Shown here in pieces: positions 5,883 to 12,133 of a stretch of 12,133 nucleotides of DNA. The stretch lies in assembly GCA_005878685.1 (NCBI GenBank), contig VBLN01000031.1:16776-28908 (forward strand). The letters run 5' to 3'. The translations under genes were made by a program, and so were the position numbers. Numbering within the stretch: the stretch's first letter is position 1; each line of letters begins with the position of its first letter. The notes below the pieces were generated by a model. It did no database searches, was not told where the DNA came from, and saw only the letters and a program-made list of their open reading frames with translations. The stretch comes from Deltaproteobacteria bacterium (lineage in GTDB: Bacteria; Desulfobacterota; Binatia; UBA9968).

Positions 5883-7118
5883 ATGTCTAGGCACCAACCT
5901 CTCATCCAGATAGAAGACTATGCACCGTTCATTGGCGCGGCGGCCGTTGAGCGCATTCGAGAGAAAGCAAGGCCCCTTCAGGACTCTCACGTGGCCCATG
6001 TCAATTCCACTTATTACGGCGGCGGCGTGGCCATGCTGTTGGATTCGCTGACCCTTTTGATGAACAGCGTCGGCATCAAGACGGGATGGCGGACCATCCA
6101 AGGAGCGCCTGACTTCTTCGGCATCACCAAGAGAATGCATAACGCGCTTCAGGGCGGAGATTTCAATCTGACGGAAATGAAAATGCAGATCTACGAAGAC
6201 GTGGTGTATAAGAACGCCCTTCGAAACCACGTAGAGCGTCATGACTTCGTAATCATTCACGACCCACAGCCTCTGCCGATGATCACCCATTATGAAAAAA
6301 GAGGCGCGTGGATTTGGCACTGCCACGTCGATCTCTCCAACCGAAACAAAGAGCTCTGGAGCTATCTGATCCCCTTCATAGAGAGGTACGACTCGGTGAT
6401 CTTCAGCATTAAAGAATACAGGCAGAACCTAAAAACGCCGCAGTTATTCTTCTTGCCGGCGATCGATCCCTTTTCCATCACGAACAAAGAATTGACCGAC
6501 GACGAGATTGCTGAGCGGTTGAATCATCACGAAATTCCAACGGATCTCCCGCTGGTGGTGCAGATCTCTCGCTTCGATCGCTGGAAAGACCCTGAAGGCG
6601 TCGTTGAGGCTTACAAACTGGCGAGGCGCGAAGTGGAGTGCACCCTCGTGCTGCTCGGCAATATCGCCACGGATGATCCGGAAGGTCAACAGGTGTATGA
6701 ATCGTTATTGAGCTCTCAAGGAGAGCGAATCCGCATCCTCTCGCGGGAAGACACGGCGCTGGTGAACGCCTTACAGCGCCGTGCGGCGGTCGTACTGCAG
6801 AAATCGATTCGCGAAGGATTCGGCCTGACGGTGGCTGAGGCGATGTGGAAGGGCACGCCTGTGATCGGCGGGAACGTGGGTGGCATCCGATACCAGATCG
6901 AAGACGGAGTGAATGGGTTTCTAGTCTCTTCCGTGGAAGAAGCGGCAAAGCGGATCGTTCAGCTGACTAGGGACGAGAAACTGCGAAGACAAATGGGGAA
7001 AAGGGCGAGAGAGACTGTTAGGGAGCGATTTCTCCTGACGCGCCTCCTGGAACAATACCTTGACTTGTTCAACTCGTTTGAGACGGGTCATCGGCTAAGA
7101 AATCAGTCCAACGTCTAG
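5883..7118 (+). CDS. treT: Trehalose synthase, glycosyltransferring type (TreT-like GT4)
   Basis: A 411-residue cytoplasmic GT4 glycosyltransferase resembling TreT, which joins a nucleotide-activated glucose (ADP- or UDP-glucose) and free glucose into trehalose in one reversible step. The N-terminal acceptor domain shows HVNSTYYGGGVAMLLDSL (about 39-56), followed by DFFGITKRMHNALQG and HDPQPLPMI, a pattern typical of TreT. The C-terminal donor domain has VVQISRFDRWKDPEGV (about 225-240), the EX7E motif E311-E319 in EGFGLTVAE, and GTPVIGGNVGGI. Length matches the family. An AAGGA Shine-Dalgarno lies 3 bases before the ATG. No otsA, otsB, treY, treZ or sugar transporter is nearby, so its role, probably osmoprotection or storage, is inferred from the family. 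A close GT4 relative with another acceptor cannot be excluded. Confidence 0.82.
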   Translation: MSRHQPLIQIEDYAPFIGAAAVERIREKARPLQDSHVAHVNSTYYGGGVAMLLDSLTLLMNSVGIKTGWRTIQGAPDFFGITKRMHNALQGGDFNLTEMKMQIYEDVVYKNALRNHVERHDFVIIHDPQPLPMITHYEKRGAWIWHCHVDLSNRNKELWSYLIPFIERYDSVIFSIKEYRQNLKTPQLFFLPAIDPFSITNKELTDDEIAERLNHHEIPTDLPLVVQISRFDRWKDPEGVVEAYKLARREVECTLVLLGNIATDDPEGQQVYESLLSSQGERIRILSREDTALVNALQRRAAVVLQKSIREGFGLTVAEAMWKGTPVIGGNVGGIRYQIEDGVNGFLVSSVEEAAKRIVQLTRDEKLRRQMGKRARETVRERFLLTRLLEQYLDLFNSFETGHRLRNQSNV

Positions 7119-7127
7119 ACACTCCTT

Positions 7128-7171
7128 AACTGTGCCCCTGTCAATTTGTAGGTATGACAGGCAGTTCTTTT
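7128..7171 (+). terminator. Intrinsic terminator after treT
   Basis: A hairpin starts 9 bases after the treT stop. AACTG (7128-7132) pairs with CAGTT (7162-7166) and CCTGTCA (7137-7143) pairs with TGACAGG (7155-7161). The 5' arm has a 4-base bulge and the loop is 11 bases. CTTTT follows directly. It lies between convergent genes and serves the plus strand. Confidence 0.6.
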
Positions 7172-7207
7172 CAGACGCTTAGTAGGTTGACCCAGATGCT
7201 GATTCCC

Positions 7208-8155
7208 CTACCGGACAAATCTTAAGTCCAATAGCTGGTCGACCGTTAGGCTTTTTGCCCTGGGGTTCTCCTTCGTCACCGCATCCAAGACTAGCTTCAG
7301 TCCTTTTAAAGTTGGTCGCCCGTCATCCGGGAGAGAGCGCATATAGCCGTCGTAGGACCTTTCAGCGATCTGGCGATCGTCCAACCTGCTCAGCGTCATG
7401 ATCTTTTTTACCGCCTCAGTCTTGTGGGCTTTGAAATAGCGGATGGTTTCCAGATAGGCTTCTATCAGCGACTTGACGACGCGCCCCTGCGTTTCCAAAT
7501 ATTCGTCCCGCACAACAAAGTTTACGTGAGGAAACTCGAAGCCCTTCTCGGTGAAATCCAGCAGAGGATTCAAGCCGACTTTTTGCGCGACAAAGGCCTC
7601 TTCCGGACTGAGGATCGTGGCATGAATCGTCCCTGACTTTAGGGCGGCCAACCTCGCCTGCGAACCGCCGACTTGGAGAATATTGACATCATTGGGACTT
7701 AAACCAAATTGGCTTAAAGCCAGCTTGACGACAAAGTCCGTATTGCTGCCAAACCGGCTGATGCCGATTTTTTTACCTTTCAGTTGCTCGGCTGTCGCGA
7801 TGCCGCCCGACGCGATCAAAACATAAGGCAGCAGGTTGGTCACGCCGGCGATGATTTTGATCTTCGCTCCACTCAAGTAGGCGTTAATGAAAGGAGGGCC
7901 GCCGGTCATCAAGAGATCCAGACTTTTTCCTACGAGCGCCTGCAAAGATAAGGAGCCGCCGGCGATAAAAATCATCTCCAGGGTCACTCCATGTTTCTTG
8001 AAGATTCCGATCTCTTCGCCCAGGTACAGCGGAGCCGCCCCGTGAAAGCCGTTGAACCCGACCCGTAGCGTGCTCAATTGAGCCGCTGCCCTTCCAGGCA
8101 CGAAGAGAAGCGAAATGACTAGAGCAACTTCAACGACGTAACGATGGACATTCAT
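7208..8155 (-). CDS. NMT1/SsuA-type ABC solute-binding protein (third of three)
   Basis: A periplasmic substrate-binding protein of the NMT1/THI5-like, NitT/TauT (SsuA) group. Members bind small organic ligands such as sulfonates, pyrimidines or nitrate and deliver them to an ABC permease. A Sec signal peptide covers about residues 1-25 (VALVISLLF core, ending GRAAA). The mature part begins LSTLRVGFNGFHGAAPLYLGEE, then EIGIFKKHGVTLEMIFIAGG, GKSLDLLMTGG, and the hinge-type motif LKGKKIGISRFGSNTD at about 125-140, all typical of the family. It is 315 residues long. GGAAGGG precedes the ATG. Only 39 bases separate it from the upstream binding-protein gene and I see no promoter there, so the two are probably co-transcribed. 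No permease or ATPase gene lies in the window, so the ligand is unknown. Confidence 0.82.
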   Translation of the reverse strand: MNVHRYVVEVALVISLLFVPGRAAAQLSTLRVGFNGFHGAAPLYLGEEIGIFKKHGVTLEMIFIAGGSLSLQALVGKSLDLLMTGGPPFINAYLSGAKIKIIAGVTNLLPYVLIASGGIATAEQLKGKKIGISRFGSNTDFVVKLALSQFGLSPNDVNILQVGGSQARLAALKSGTIHATILSPEEAFVAQKVGLNPLLDFTEKGFEFPHVNFVVRDEYLETQGRVVKSLIEAYLETIRYFKAHKTEAVKKIMTLSRLDDRQIAERSYDGYMRSLPDDGRPTLKGLKLVLDAVTKENPRAKSLTVDQLLDLRFVR

Positions 8156-8194
8156 TTTTTCCCTTCCAACAAGGACGACAGTTAAGCCGCTTTC

Positions 8195-9202
8195 TCACTG
8201 CCAGAGTTTCTTGAAGAATCCTTCTTTTTCCAGCTCATCGACGTAGCGGTTATCATAGTAGGCCGACAGCGGAAACTTTTTCCCGGCGCCGGCGTCAATG
8301 GACTTCTGGCTTACCATCTGATCCACCAAAGCCGCAAAGGCCTCGGAAGGCATAACCCCATCCTTTGAAAGGGCCTCGAGTGAAAACCGATAGCTCTCGT
8401 CCAACAACTTCTCATCGGTGAGCTTCGTGTACTTGGCTAAGATCTTCATGGTAGATTCCTTGCTGTCGTAAATCTGTCGGATACCTTCAAAGGCAGCCCG
8501 GATAAATCGCTTGACCACACTCGGGTTTTTCTCGGCGTAGGAGCGGCGCGCCGCGACTCCATTTTCAACGACTGGGATATTCCATTCTCTAAACTGCTTC
8601 ACGCTGACCAGCTCACGGAACCCTTTCTCCCTCAGCATGACGCTCTGAGGCGGCGGCACCATCGCAGCGGCGACGTTGCCCGACATCAGAGCGGCGGTGG
8701 ATTCGGGAATGCCACCTGTCTGAATGATGGTCACGCCCGTCACGCCCGTCCGCTGAAGGATGTTGAGCGCGGCGATGTGGGAGATCGATCCGAAGCGGCT
8801 GACTCCGACCTTTTGCCCCTTCAATTGACCCACGTCCTTGATGGAAGGCTGGGAGTACATCGGAATCGTGAAGGTCTTGACCACGGCGGCCACCTGGATA
8901 ACGTCGCCGCCATTGACCACGTTGGCGACCACGGCTGGTCCCGCTAAACCCGCGAAGTTGGCTTCGCCTGCCAGCATCGCCTGGACGATCACCGACGACG
9001 CCCCTTCGTAATACATATCGACGTCAAGACCCTGCTTCTCAAAAAACCCGGCTTCCTTGGCCATCCACCAAGGCAAGCTGTTCCAGGCGATTGGAGAATA
9101 GGGAAACTTGATCTTTTCTAAAGTTGCCGCTCTCGACTCTATCGACAGCAGAAGAAGGATAAGAGAGACGAGCAGGAAAAGAGGCCATGCACGCTTATTC
9201 AT
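8195..9202 (-). CDS. NMT1/SsuA-type ABC solute-binding protein (second of three)
   Basis: A second periplasmic binding protein of the same fold, 335 residues. A Sec signal peptide covers about 1-26 (WPLFLLVSLILLLLS core, ending SRAA). The mature part starts TLEKIKFPYSPIAWNSLPWW, followed by AKEAGFFEKQGLDVDMYYEG and GEANFAGLAGP, the shared LKGQKVGVSRFGSISHIA at about 127-144, and QTGGIPESTAALMSGNVAAA. The repeated SRFGS motif suggests it is a closer paralogue of the downstream protein than of the upstream one. A GGAGGG Shine-Dalgarno lies 5 bases before the ATG, and a promoter-like pair precedes it. Its gene and the next one form a two-gene unit. The ligand is not predictable from what can be seen. 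Confidence 0.83.
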   Translation of the reverse strand: MNKRAWPLFLLVSLILLLLSIESRAATLEKIKFPYSPIAWNSLPWWMAKEAGFFEKQGLDVDMYYEGASSVIVQAMLAGEANFAGLAGPAVVANVVNGGDVIQVAAVVKTFTIPMYSQPSIKDVGQLKGQKVGVSRFGSISHIAALNILQRTGVTGVTIIQTGGIPESTAALMSGNVAAAMVPPPQSVMLREKGFRELVSVKQFREWNIPVVENGVAARRSYAEKNPSVVKRFIRAAFEGIRQIYDSKESTMKILAKYTKLTDEKLLDESYRFSLEALSKDGVMPSEAFAALVDQMVSQKSIDAGAGKKFPLSAYYDNRYVDELEKEGFFKKLWQ

Positions 9203-9228
9203 CGTCGCCCTCCTTAACTTTCAGGCGG

Positions 9229-9256
9229 AATCTACTCCACCAGATTATGTTGTCAA
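9229..9256 (-). promoter_or_regulatory. Candidate sigma-70 promoter for the second and third binding-protein genes
   Basis: Read on the minus strand, TTGACA (9256-9251) is followed after 16 bases by TAGATT (9234-9229), which matches 4 of 6 positions of TATAAT. It lies 26 bases before the ATG at 9202, inside the 103-base gap between the first and second binding-protein genes. These genes therefore may be transcribed separately from the first. Confidence 0.45.
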
Positions 9257-9305
9257 GCTAAGGGATGGATGTCGGGGCAAATGGATGGCGAGCGTCAAGA
9301 CCCTT

Positions 9306-10316
9306 CTATTTCTTTTCCGCCATCTCTTTGGCGGCCTGTGCAGCCAGAGAAAAGTCGAAAATGGCTTGGGGAGAAACCTCTCCCCCCAAGCCGGCGGTTG
9401 CCGTCAGCATGGAGATGTAAGCCTTGGCCTGCTCCTCGGAGGGAATCCCGTTCTTGGAGAAAGTCTCCCTCACGGAGTCGTAGGCCTTTCCCGCCTGCGA
9501 TGAGTCGAGGCTCATCCACCTGGCGATGATGTCGATGACCCCGTCCCGTTGAGTCCAGGTATAATCGAGCCCTTCTATCGTAGCTTTAAGAAGCTCGATA
9601 ACTTCTCCGCGTCTTTTCTTAAGCTTTTCTTCGGTTGTGGCTAGCCCGGCTTGTGGAATCGGGAGTATCGTCCCCATGTGGAGCAGGCGTCTTAACCCCA
9701 ACTGTTCAGCCTTCAAATCCAAGGGGGCGGAGACGATGCCAGCATCGATCGTACCCCTTTGTGTGGCGATGAGCCTGTCGGTGGACGAGTTCACGGGGAC
9801 GATTGTCGTGTTTGGTCCCAGACGGTATTTATCGATGAGAACCCGAACCTCGTACGAAGGGAGATTCCCAAACCCGCCAGCGCCTATCCTTTTACCCGCC
9901 AGATCCGTCACAACGGCGATCTCGGGCCGGCTTATGAGAAGATGCTGAAGTTTCACTGACGCAAAGGAAATAACTTTGAGCGGCGCTCCCCGCGCGCTGG
10001 CGGTGGCAACCCCGCTGGGGATGGTCGTGTAATCAACCGCTTGGTTGAGCAGCGCCGGAGCCGACAGGCCCGCTGCCATCTGAATCATTTCTATCTCCAG
10101 ACCGCGTTTGGCGAAAAAGCCTTTCTGCACCGCCACATGAATGGGCAGGTAACTTAGCGATGGCGCAGAGACGGCAATCCTGATTTTCGCACGGGAAACC
10201 GGACCCAGGCCCTTCTCCTGAGATTCCGCTCTCGCCAGCAGCCCGGCCAGCCATGCCATAGTGAAGATGACCAGCATGGACAAGCTTGAGGGCTTCAGAA
10301 AAGACCGCCTTGTCAC
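9306..10316 (-). CDS. NMT1/SsuA-type solute-binding protein with Tat-like signal (first of three)
   Basis: A periplasmic NMT1/THI5-like substrate-binding protein, 336 residues from the chosen GTG. The start region reads VTRRSFLK and then SMLVIFTMAWLAGLLARA. This is a textbook twin-arginine motif followed by a hydrophobic core, so Tat export is predicted, which is unusual for this family. The mature part shows KIRIAVSAPSLSYLPIHVAV, QKGFFAKRGLEIEMIQMAAG, DYTTIPSGVA and LAGKRIGAGGFGNLPSYEV (about 139-157). The open frame continues to an ATG at 10400, but that start has no Shine-Dalgarno and would bury the signal. The GTG has GGAGG 10 bases upstream. The gene lies downstream of the sulfite oxidase gene on the same strand, with 121 bases between. 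Its paralogues downstream carry Sec signals instead. Confidence 0.75.
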   Translation of the reverse strand: MTRRSFLKPSSLSMLVIFTMAWLAGLLARAESQEKGLGPVSRAKIRIAVSAPSLSYLPIHVAVQKGFFAKRGLEIEMIQMAAGLSAPALLNQAVDYTTIPSGVATASARGAPLKVISFASVKLQHLLISRPEIAVVTDLAGKRIGAGGFGNLPSYEVRVLIDKYRLGPNTTIVPVNSSTDRLIATQRGTIDAGIVSAPLDLKAEQLGLRRLLHMGTILPIPQAGLATTEEKLKKRRGEVIELLKATIEGLDYTWTQRDGVIDIIARWMSLDSSQAGKAYDSVRETFSKNGIPSEEQAKAYISMLTATAGLGGEVSPQAIFDFSLAAQAAKEMAEKK

Positions 10317-10437
10317 GGTTCCCAATCCTCCGATTCCTCCATCGAAAGAATCTTCTCTAGCTCGAATTTCTTGTGTGCGAGTCAGAAGAGCCGTGACCAT
10401 GTGAACCAGTTACCGGTGTGCGCGGCGCCCGGTTCTT

Positions 10438-11679
10438 TCACTTCACCGTAGTGGGGTGATCAATCAACGCGTTGTACAGGTATCCCTGTTCGTTAAAGGC
10501 AACTTTCTCGGGCTGAGTGTTCCCTCGCTCATCGGTTGCGCGCACGCGGATCAGCTGTTTCCCGGGTCGCGCATCCCAGTCGGCGTCCCAGCGAACCCAC
10601 GCCTTGGCAATATTGGGCTCTCTGAGCACCGCTCTTTGCCAGCTCTTGCCCTGATCGAGGCTGTATTCGACCCTCTCGATCTTCCCCTGCGGCGACCAGG
10701 CGCGGCCGCGCAGCAATCTGCGACCGGCGTTGATCTCGCCGTTCCAGGGAAGCTCCAACGCGCTCTTGACCGACTGAAGGGAGAGTATGGGGCCTTTGGA
10801 TTGGCCGCTGGGCTTATAGTCCGGGCCGATCAACACGTAGGTTTCGGTATTCCACTGCGAAAAAAGCGGCTCTTCAGAAACCTGAACGCGCCCCACCCAC
10901 TTGATGTTCGCGACGCCGATCCAGCCAGGAGTGAGCAGGCGCGCCGGAAAGCCGTGATCGGCCAGCAGCGGCTGGCCATTCATCGCGTAAACGACCAGCG
11001 TGTCTTCCTCCATCGCTTTGTCCAGTGACATGGGACGTCTCACCTTGAGATCGTCCAGACCTTCCGGCATGACATCCCGCGCCGTTTTTTTCACTCCTGC
11101 GCGCTCCAGCAGCTCTCTCAAGGGGACGCCGGTCCACTCTGCCACGCCGATCGCGCCGAGCTTCCATTGCGTTCCTTGCGCCTTTTTACCGTGCGCGGTC
11201 TCAAAGAAGCTCCGGCCGTTTCCGGCGCATTCGACGTAGCGAATAAATGAGCCAGCAGGCATGGCCAGAAGGTCATCGTAAGTAAGCTCCAGACTGCGGT
11301 TGACACCTGAGCCTTCGATCTTAAGGCGCCAATTGTTTGCGTCGATGGTCGGCGTGCGGGTGTGATTGCGCACGAAAAACAATTCATTTGGCACGATGTA
11401 GCCTCTGCCATACATAGCCTCCCAGCGCATCTCCTTGTTGCTGCCGAAGTCGTTGAAAAGCTCAGGCGGCGTCGGCTTTAGCACAGGCTGCACAGCCGCG
11501 GCGCGCACGCGAGACGGCAGCAGCGCGCTTCCTGCCAGGGGCGCGAGCCCACCGCCTACGGCTAACAGCTTGATAAAACTGCGCCGGGAGAGACCGAACT
11601 TTCTCGATTCCGACCAGAGATATTCGTCGGCGCGTGCGGTTAGATAATCGTCCTCGCGCAGCAGTTTTTCACGGCCCAT
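10438..11679 (-). CDS. sorA: Molybdopterin sulfite oxidase family protein (SorA/SoxC-like)
   Basis: A periplasmic molybdenum oxidoreductase of the sulfite oxidase family, probably oxidising sulfite to sulfate and passing electrons to a c-type cytochrome. A Tat motif (SRRSFIKLL, about 31-39) with the hydrophobic stretch AVGGGLAPLAG fits export of a folded cofactor protein. The Mo-cofactor domain shows FFVRNH (101-106), the Mo-ligand Cys C151 in VECAGNGR, and DHGFPARLLTPGWIG (241-255). A C-terminal Mo-co dimerisation domain follows from about 290 (RGRAWSPQGKIERVEYSLDQGKSW, ending near QGYLYNALIDHP). The length of 413 suits SorA and SoxC. A strong AAGGAGGG lies before the ATG. The monohaem cytochrome gene ends 27 bases upstream, so the two form an operon. 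A SoxC-type sulfane dehydrogenase or another substrate in this broad family remains possible. Confidence 0.85.
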   Translation of the reverse strand: MGREKLLREDDYLTARADEYLWSESRKFGLSRRSFIKLLAVGGGLAPLAGSALLPSRVRAAAVQPVLKPTPPELFNDFGSNKEMRWEAMYGRGYIVPNELFFVRNHTRTPTIDANNWRLKIEGSGVNRSLELTYDDLLAMPAGSFIRYVECAGNGRSFFETAHGKKAQGTQWKLGAIGVAEWTGVPLRELLERAGVKKTARDVMPEGLDDLKVRRPMSLDKAMEEDTLVVYAMNGQPLLADHGFPARLLTPGWIGVANIKWVGRVQVSEEPLFSQWNTETYVLIGPDYKPSGQSKGPILSLQSVKSALELPWNGEINAGRRLLRGRAWSPQGKIERVEYSLDQGKSWQRAVLREPNIAKAWVRWDADWDARPGKQLIRVRATDERGNTQPEKVAFNEQGYLYNALIDHPTTVK

Positions 11680-11706
11680 AAATCCCTCCTTGGTAAGTGA
11701 GAGTCG

Positions 11707-12063
11707 CTACTTTTTGCACAAGCCGCGGATGTATTTTACCAGCGACCGGATTTGGTCGTCGCTCAGGGAGTCTTTCCATGACGGCATGACCGTGGAGCGC
11801 CCCACGCTCTGCCCGCCTTCCTTGATGATCTTGAGCAGCGCCTGGTCGGAATCCGCGGCCATAACCTTGCAGTCGGTAAAGTCGGCAGGCTTGGGATGAA
11901 GTCCCGTGGCGGCGGGACCGTCTCCTTTGCCGCCAACCCCGTGGCAAACCGAGCAGATGCCAGCGAATAACGAAGCCGGATCTTCGGCAGCCGATAATGG
12001 CCAAGCCCACAGGCCTCCAATGAAAAGAAAGCCGATAAGAAGAAATCCGCGGGTCAGTTTCAA
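11707..12063 (-). CDS. Monohaem class I cytochrome c (SorB-like)
   Basis: A small periplasmic c-type cytochrome, 118 residues including a Sec signal at about 1-26 (GFLLIGFLFIGGLWA core, LSAAE cleavage). The haem motif is CSVCH at 37-41, and the likely axial Met is M93 in TVMPSWKD, followed by the usual C-terminal helix SDDQIRSLVKYIRGL. The start codon is TTG. An in-frame TAG lies five codons upstream and no other start fits, and the Shine-Dalgarno is poor. The gene sits 27 bases upstream of the sulfite oxidase gene on the same strand, which makes it the probable electron acceptor, as SorB is for SorA. In classical sorAB operons the order is the reverse. Two extra cysteines (C65 and C116) may form a disulfide. 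Confidence 0.85.
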   Translation of the reverse strand: MKLTRGFLLIGFLFIGGLWAWPLSAAEDPASLFAGICSVCHGVGGKGDGPAATGLHPKPADFTDCKVMAADSDQALLKIIKEGGQSVGRSTVMPSWKDSLSDDQIRSLVKYIRGLCKK

Positions 12064-12072
12064 CTGTTCATA

Positions 12073-12103
12073 CCGCTAGTCCAGTTCTTCCACCTTGTCA
12101 AGG
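12073..12103 (-). promoter_or_regulatory. Possible promoter of the cytochrome-sulfite oxidase operon
   Basis: On the minus strand a perfect TTGACA (12101-12096) lies about 33 bases before the TTG start at 12063. The hexamer 17 bases further on (TAGCGG, 12078-12073) matches TATAAT poorly. The -35 box lies within an 11-base palindrome CCTTGTCAAGG (12093-12103), which could be a regulator site or chance. Confidence 0.3.
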
Positions 12104-12133
12104 CGCTATATCGCACAAGGCACCGGGAAGCTA

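Noticed and set aside
10401..10437. Possible hairpin (GAACC/GGTTC and ACCGG/CCGGT) after the sulfite oxidase gene
   Set aside because: The two pairings compete for the same bases and no T-run follows on the minus strand, so a terminator cannot be claimed.
10456..11028. Open frame of 190 codons on the plus strand inside the sulfite oxidase gene
   Set aside because: It is fully antisense to a conserved molybdopterin enzyme and shows no recognisable domain.

Overview
The window looks like a chromosomal piece of an uncultured, moderately GC-rich Gram-negative (diderm) bacterium. The evidence is a PqiA/PqiB-type MCE lipid-transport pair, an MlaC-type periplasmic lipid carrier, several Sec and Tat signal peptides, a periplasmic molybdenum sulfite oxidase with a c-type cytochrome, and a run of NMT1/SsuA-type solute-binding proteins. 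This mix is familiar from soil and subsurface lineages such as Rokubacteria/Methylomirabilota, Tectomicrobia or delta-proteobacteria-like groups. The sequence alone does not fix the taxon. No rRNA, tRNA, CRISPR array, transposase or phage gene was found.

Left part (1-3600). A compact pqiA-pqiB-like operon runs leftward with a 4-bp ATGA overlap. It has one PqiA domain and two MCE domains, and no PqiC lipoprotein is visible before the window edge. Divergent from it is a DUF6282-like amidohydrolase-fold protein, followed by a 63-residue two-helix membrane protein. A second small membrane gene overlaps the end of that one. It is clearly recognisable but broken by two frameshifts and an in-frame stop.

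Middle part (3600-7200). An antibiotic-biosynthesis-monooxygenase-like small protein (minus strand) is divergent from an MlaC-like periplasmic protein (plus strand). Next come a Tat-signal aldo/keto reductase with visibly higher G+C than its neighbours and a GT4 glycosyltransferase of the TreT (trehalose synthase) type. The latter ends in a hairpin terminator lying between convergent genes.

Right part (7200-12133). All genes are on the minus strand. In transcription order they are a monohaem cytochrome c, a SorA/SoxC-type molybdopterin sulfite oxidase with a Tat signal, and three consecutive NMT1/SsuA-type solute-binding proteins. The first binding protein has a Tat-like signal and the other two have Sec signals. 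No permease or ATPase for them lies in the window. One reading is that organosulfonate-type ligands are captured by the binding proteins and the sulfite released by later desulfonation is oxidised in the periplasm by the SorAB-like pair. This rests on context only.

The observations most worth a second look are the decayed small membrane gene with its Shine-Dalgarno sequence inside the upstream gene, the reduced PqiAB module, the Tat-type solute-binding protein beside the sulfite oxidase, and the GC-rich exported aldo/keto reductase with a perfect hairpin at its start.
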